From Shimia abyssi (GTDB lineage: Bacteria; Pseudomonadota; Alphaproteobacteria; Rhodobacterales; Rhodobacteraceae), in contig NZ_PYGJ01000009.1 of assembly GCF_003014475.1 (NCBI RefSeq), positions 105,171 to 169,170 of the forward strand: DNA of 64,000 nt, given 5' to 3'. This document shows, one piece after another, positions 60,532-64,000 of this stretch. Numbering within the stretch: the stretch's first letter is position 1; each line of letters opens with the position of its first letter. Both the position numbers and the translations under genes were made by a program. Under the pieces are notes generated by a model. That model was not told the origin of the DNA. It searched no databases and saw only the letters and a list, made by a program, of their open reading frames with translations.

Positions 60532-61569
60532 ATGGCGATGAACCTTAAAAAACTTTCTGAGGAGCTGGGGTTATCCCAGACGACTGTCAGCCGCGCGCTG
60601 AACGGTTATCCAGAAGTTAATGAGGCGACTCGGCAGCGTGTTCAGCTTGCAGCAGAGAAATTCAACTATCGCCCCAACAGCCGCGCAAAGGGGCTGGCGA
60701 CAGGGCGGGCGATGATGGTGGGACATGTGATTCCGGCATCGACACAGCATGAGATGGTTAACCCGGTTTTTGGCGATTTTGTGGGTGGTGCATCCGAGGC
60801 GCTGGCGCGGCTGGGCTATGACATGATGTTCACCCGGGTGTCCGAAGGCGATGAGGAAAACGCCTATCGCGAGCTGATGGCGAAACGGCTGGTGGATGGG
60901 GTTATTCTACAGGGTCCGTCGATCGCGGACAGTCGGATTGCGCTGTTGAATGATCTGGGGCTGCCATTTGTGGTGCATGGCCGGTCGAGCGGAGTGGATG
61001 CGCCCTATAGCTGGGTGGATGTGAACAATAAGAGGTCGTTCCAACGGGCGACAGAATTCCTTTTGGATCTCGGGCACACGCGGATTGCGCTGATCAATGG
61101 ATTGGAGCGCATGGATTTTGCCAAACGACGTCGCGACGGGTATCGTGCTGCGTTCGAACAAAGGGGGTTTTCGGTCGATCCGGAGCTGATGCGCAGCGCG
61201 GAGATGACCGAGGTCTATGGGCATCACGAAACGCGCGAAATGTTGCGGATGGATGCGCCGCCCACAGCGATTTTGGCATCATCCATGATCTCTGCGATGG
61301 GGGTACGACGCGCCATCGAGGAAGAAGGATTAAAGATGGGGCGGGACGTGTCGGTGATTACGCATGACGACGATCTGTCCTATCTGAAGAACGGACAGGA
61401 TGTGCCGATTTTCACCGCCACGCGGTCATCGGTGCATCATGCAGGGGAAGTGCTGGCCGGGATGCTGATCGATCTGATTGCAGAGCCGACCTGCCCGCCA
61501 ATCACAAAAATGCTTGAGGCAGAGCTTGTCGTGGGTCGCTCAACCGGCCCGGTTCCAAAGGGGCAGTAA
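60532..61569 (+). CDS. aglR: LacI-family regulator AglR
   Basis: A 345-residue LacI/GalR-type repressor. The N-terminal helix-turn-helix and hinge helix (LKKLSEELGLSQTTVSRALN, then GYPEVNEATRQRV) precede a periplasmic-binding-protein-like effector domain. It is divergent from aglEFGAK as in Sinorhizobium meliloti, and palindromic operators lie between them. Effector is presumably an alpha-glucoside or a product such as glucose. ATG 60532 is used; ATG 60538 is also possible. Confidence 0.9.
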   Translation: MAMNLKKLSEELGLSQTTVSRALNGYPEVNEATRQRVQLAAEKFNYRPNSRAKGLATGRAMMVGHVIPASTQHEMVNPVFGDFVGGASEALARLGYDMMFTRVSEGDEENAYRELMAKRLVDGVILQGPSIADSRIALLNDLGLPFVVHGRSSGVDAPYSWVDVNNKRSFQRATEFLLDLGHTRIALINGLERMDFAKRRRDGYRAAFEQRGFSVDPELMRSAEMTEVYGHHETREMLRMDAPPTAILASSMISAMGVRRAIEEEGLKMGRDVSVITHDDDLSYLKNGQDVPIFTATRSSVHHAGEVLAGMLIDLIAEPTCPPITKMLEAELVVGRSTGPVPKGQ

Positions 61570-61572
61570 TAC

Positions 61573-62895
61573 ATGAATTTCAGTCGTTCGGATTTTGCTG
61601 AAGGGTTTCAGTTTGGCGCGGCCACGTCGTCTTATCAGATCGAGGGGCATGCGTTTGGTGGAGCGGGGGCGACCCATTGGGACAATTTTGCTGCGACACC
61701 CGGCAATGTGGTGCGCGCCGAAAACGGTGCGAGGGGGTGCGAGCATTATTTGCGGTATGAAGAAGACCTCGACCTGATCGCGGCGGCGGGGTTTGATTGT
61801 TATCGGTTTTCAACCAGCTGGGCGCGTGTGCTGCCAGAGGGGCGCGGCGCGGTCAATCAAGAAGGGCTCGATTTCTACGACCGCTTGACGGATGCGATGT
61901 TGGAGCGCGGCATCAAACCGTGCGCGACGCTCTACCATTGGGAACTGCCATCGCCATTGGCGGATCTGGGCGGATGGCGCAATCGCGACATCGCCGGGTG
62001 GTTTGCAGATTTCGCTGAAGTGATCATGGGGCGGATCGGAGATCGGATGCATAGTGTTGCACCTATCAACGAGCCTTGGTGTGTGAGTTGGCTGAGCCAT
62101 TTCATGGGACACCACGCGCCGGGGCTGCGCGATATTCGCGCGACCGCACGGGCGATGCACCATGTCATGCTGGCCCATGGGCGCGCGATTGAGGCGATGC
62201 GAGGGATTGGTGTCAAGAACTTGGGTGCCGTTTTTAACCTCGAATGGGCCGATCCGGCGGATGACAGCGCAGAGGCGCGACAGGCGGCAGATGTCTATGA
62301 CGCCTACTACAACCGATTCTTTCTGGGAGGCGTTTTCAAGAAAGCCTATCCCGAGGAGGTGTTGAAGGGTTTAGGCCAACATCTGCCCGATGGGTGGCAA
62401 GATGATTTTGACACCATCGGCGCACCGGTGGATTGGGTTGGGCTGAACTATTACACTCGAAAACTGATTGCGCCGAATGACGGGCCATGGCCACATCATC
62501 ACGAGGTTGAAGGGCCATTGCCCAAAACGCAGATGGAGTGGGAAATCTATCCCGAAGGGCTCTACAAATTCCTCAAGCGCACGGCGGCAGAGTATTCCGG
62601 CGATCTACCGATTTATGTCACCGAGAATGGGATGGCCAATGCAGATGTGTTGACCGATGGTGCGGTCGAGGATGCAGCGCGGACCGACTATGTTGAGAGG
62701 CACGTTGCAGAGATGCGCAAGGCCATCAGCGAAGGTGTGCCTGTGAACGGGTATTTCCTGTGGTCGCTGCTCGACAATTACGAATGGGCGCTGGGCTATG
62801 AAAAGCGGTTTGGGCTGGTTCATGTGGATTTTGACACTATGAAACGCACTCCAAAGGCGTCTTATCACGCTTTGGCGAAGGCTTTGGCCACTTAA
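61573..62895 (+). CDS. GH1 beta-glucosidase
   Basis: A 440-residue GH1 enzyme of the (beta/alpha)8-barrel type. Acid/base E167 lies in PINEPW and the nucleophile E351 in VTENGMAN; TLYHWELPSPL and the GLNYYTR block are the usual sugar-site elements. It hydrolyses beta-glucosides in the cytoplasm. It starts 3 bases after the aglR stop, so it is co-transcribed with the regulator and probably induced with the transport genes. Confidence 0.94.
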   Translation: MNFSRSDFAEGFQFGAATSSYQIEGHAFGGAGATHWDNFAATPGNVVRAENGARGCEHYLRYEEDLDLIAAAGFDCYRFSTSWARVLPEGRGAVNQEGLDFYDRLTDAMLERGIKPCATLYHWELPSPLADLGGWRNRDIAGWFADFAEVIMGRIGDRMHSVAPINEPWCVSWLSHFMGHHAPGLRDIRATARAMHHVMLAHGRAIEAMRGIGVKNLGAVFNLEWADPADDSAEARQAADVYDAYYNRFFLGGVFKKAYPEEVLKGLGQHLPDGWQDDFDTIGAPVDWVGLNYYTRKLIAPNDGPWPHHHEVEGPLPKTQMEWEIYPEGLYKFLKRTAAEYSGDLPIYVTENGMANADVLTDGAVEDAARTDYVERHVAEMRKAISEGVPVNGYFLWSLLDNYEWALGYEKRFGLVHVDFDTMKRTPKASYHALAKALAT

Positions 62896-62931
62896 GACTT
62901 GATTGCGCTAACATAGCTGTGGTGGAAGGGG

Positions 62932-62952
62932 GTGCCTGAACCGGTCAGGCAC
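62932..62952 (+). terminator. Hairpin between the beta-glucosidase and sugar kinase genes
   Basis: GTGCCTGA (62932-62939) and TCAGGCAC (62945-62952) form 8-bp arms around ACCGG, with no T-run after. It lies 20 bases before the kinase start and could stabilise mRNA or tune the kinase level. Confidence 0.4.
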
Positions 62953-62971
62953 AAAGTTCCATTGGGAGGAT

Positions 62972-63904
62972 ATGGCGATGATCCTGTGTTGCGGCGAAGC
63001 GTTGATTGATATGATTCCGGAACCGACGGACGGTGGGCGGACTGGGTTTGTGCCACATTCGGGTGGAGCGATCTTTAACACCGCCCGTGCGCTGGGTCGT
63101 TTGGGTGTTGAGGTCGGGATGCTGACCGGGCTGTCCGAGGACATGTTCGGCCAGCAGCTGGAACAGGATTTGCGCGAAAGCCACGTGGACACGCGCCATA
63201 TCGCCAAATCCGATCGCCCCACAACGCTGGCGTTTGTGCAGCTCAAGGATGGTCACGCCACCTATGATTTCTACGATGAGAATTCTGCGGGGCGTATGCT
63301 GGCGATTGATGCGGTGCCCCCGGTGGGTGCGCATGTGTCGGGGCTCTATTTTGGTGGTATCAGCCTGGCGTGCGAGCCTGCGGCAGAGACCTATTGCGCG
63401 CTGCTGGAGCGAGATGGCACAGAGCGGGCGGTGATGATCGACCCCAATATACGCCCCGGTTTCATCAAAGACGAGGCGCGGTTTCGGGATCGATTGGCCC
63501 GGATGTTCGCAGGCACTGATATCGTGAAAGTTTCGGATGATGATCTGGACTGGATGTATCCAGATAAAGGCAGCCTGCAGGCACAGATCGAAGCCTTGTT
63601 GGCGGCGGGTCCAGCGCTGGTGATCGTGACGCGCGGAGGCGAAGGTGCCATCGGGGTTCTGGCGGATGGCACCGAGGTAAGGGTCGCCGCAGAAAAGGCG
63701 CAGGTCGTGGACACGGTGGGCGCTGGCGATACGTTCAACGCAGGTGTTCTGGCGGCATTGTCCGAACGTGGCCTGTTCCGCAAAGACAAGGTGCGCAGCC
63801 TGTCAGCCGAAGATGCATCGGCAGCCTTGTCTTATGGTGCCAAAGTCGCCGCTGTGACGGTGTCGCGTGCGGGTGCCAATCCACCGTGGAAGTCAGAGCT
63901 GTAA
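62972..63904 (+). CDS. PfkB-family carbohydrate kinase (fructokinase-like)
   Basis: A 310-residue ribokinase-fold kinase. The N-terminal CCGEALIDMIPEP and HSGGAIFNTARALGRLG define the sugar site; the C-terminal DTVGAGDTFNAGVL has the catalytic base D253. Fructokinase is the best guess because hydrolysis of imported sucrose by AglA would release fructose; other ketose or glucose kinases of the family remain possible. It follows the beta-glucosidase by 76 bases with a GGGAGGA site before the ATG. Confidence 0.88.
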   Translation: MAMILCCGEALIDMIPEPTDGGRTGFVPHSGGAIFNTARALGRLGVEVGMLTGLSEDMFGQQLEQDLRESHVDTRHIAKSDRPTTLAFVQLKDGHATYDFYDENSAGRMLAIDAVPPVGAHVSGLYFGGISLACEPAAETYCALLERDGTERAVMIDPNIRPGFIKDEARFRDRLARMFAGTDIVKVSDDDLDWMYPDKGSLQAQIEALLAAGPALVIVTRGGEGAIGVLADGTEVRVAAEKAQVVDTVGAGDTFNAGVLAALSERGLFRKDKVRSLSAEDASAALSYGAKVAAVTVSRAGANPPWKSEL

Positions 63905-64000
63905 GCCCCTTATTTGATTCTTTTTCCTGTATTTTTGTTGAATAGGTATGTTCTTTTTGTTGGGATATTGATTGCGGTTTTGTTTCCTTGTTTTGATCTT
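63905..64000. other. T-rich right-end segment without a gene
   Basis: The last 96 bases are strikingly T-rich on the plus strand, with several runs of four to five T, unlike the GC-rich genes to the left. I see no ORF, hairpin or known site. It may be a promoter or terminator region of the next gene. Confidence 0.5.

Noticed and set aside
1..64000. Prophage, insertion sequences, tRNA or rRNA genes
   Set aside because: No integrase, transposase, structural phage protein, cloverleaf or rRNA sequence was recognised anywhere in the window; reading by eye could miss a single tRNA, which tRNAscan would settle.

Overview
The window reads as chromosomal DNA of an alphaproteobacterium of the order Rhodobacterales (Roseobacter group). 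The basis is the gene content and protein style: an FDH3-type formate dehydrogenase, a non-pyrrolysine MttB-family protein, a GlxA/AraC regulator, a Yej-type peptide importer, and an aglEFGAK alpha-glucoside operon arranged as in Sinorhizobium. Codon use is moderately GC-rich throughout. I see no rRNA, tRNA, CRISPR array, insertion sequence or prophage. Genes are packed tightly, often with 1-4 base overlaps, and no gene-free stretch exceeds 300 bases; the longest are 52780-53058, 37517-37787 and 31427-31665.

Left (1-12.6 kb): the end of a formate dehydrogenase operon (alpha truncated by the window edge, beta, gamma). It continues with a WD40/cytochrome c fusion, a 41-residue membrane protein, a two-component pair whose regulator has lost the sigma54-contacting loop motif, and a Tat-exported multicopper oxidase. 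On the opposite strand follow a GlxA-type regulator and an MttB-superfamily methyltransferase.

Centre-left (12.7-31.4 kb): this is the most interesting part. A tight seven-gene minus-strand operon (30755 down to 23834) encodes a serine-palmitoyltransferase-like oxoamine synthase, a DUF4833 protein, inositol-3-phosphate synthase, an SDR with the hallmark motif of eukaryotic 3-ketodihydrosphingosine reductase, a CdsA-like enzyme with an altered signature, and an extra LptF/LptG-like pair. Around it lie two CDP-alcohol phosphotransferases, a LicC/IPCT-like cytidylyltransferase, a PimA-like glycosyltransferase, a protein with a GINT1-like domain (plant glucosamine inositolphosphorylceramide transferase), a Stealth phosphotransferase, an FGGY kinase, an ABC exporter and a FRAG1/DRAM/Sfk1-like membrane protein. 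I infer a pathway that makes, glycosylates and exports inositol-containing sphingolipid-like (or inositol phospholipid) molecules. A ceramide synthase is not visible in the window.

Centre-right (31.6-53.9 kb): a YejABEF-type peptide ABC importer, a large MscS channel, and an eight-gene translationally coupled polysaccharide operon (nucleotide-sugar dehydrogenase, four glycosyltransferases, phosphatase, deacetylase, methyltransferase). After these come a U32 peptidase-family protein, kynureninase, an aldehyde dehydrogenase and a TauE/SafE permease.

Right (53.9-64 kb): the alpha-glucoside operon aglEFGAK with its divergent LacI-type regulator and AAAGCGCTTT operators, followed by a GH1 beta-glucosidase and a PfkB sugar kinase. 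Together these import glucosides, hydrolyse them and phosphorylate a released sugar.
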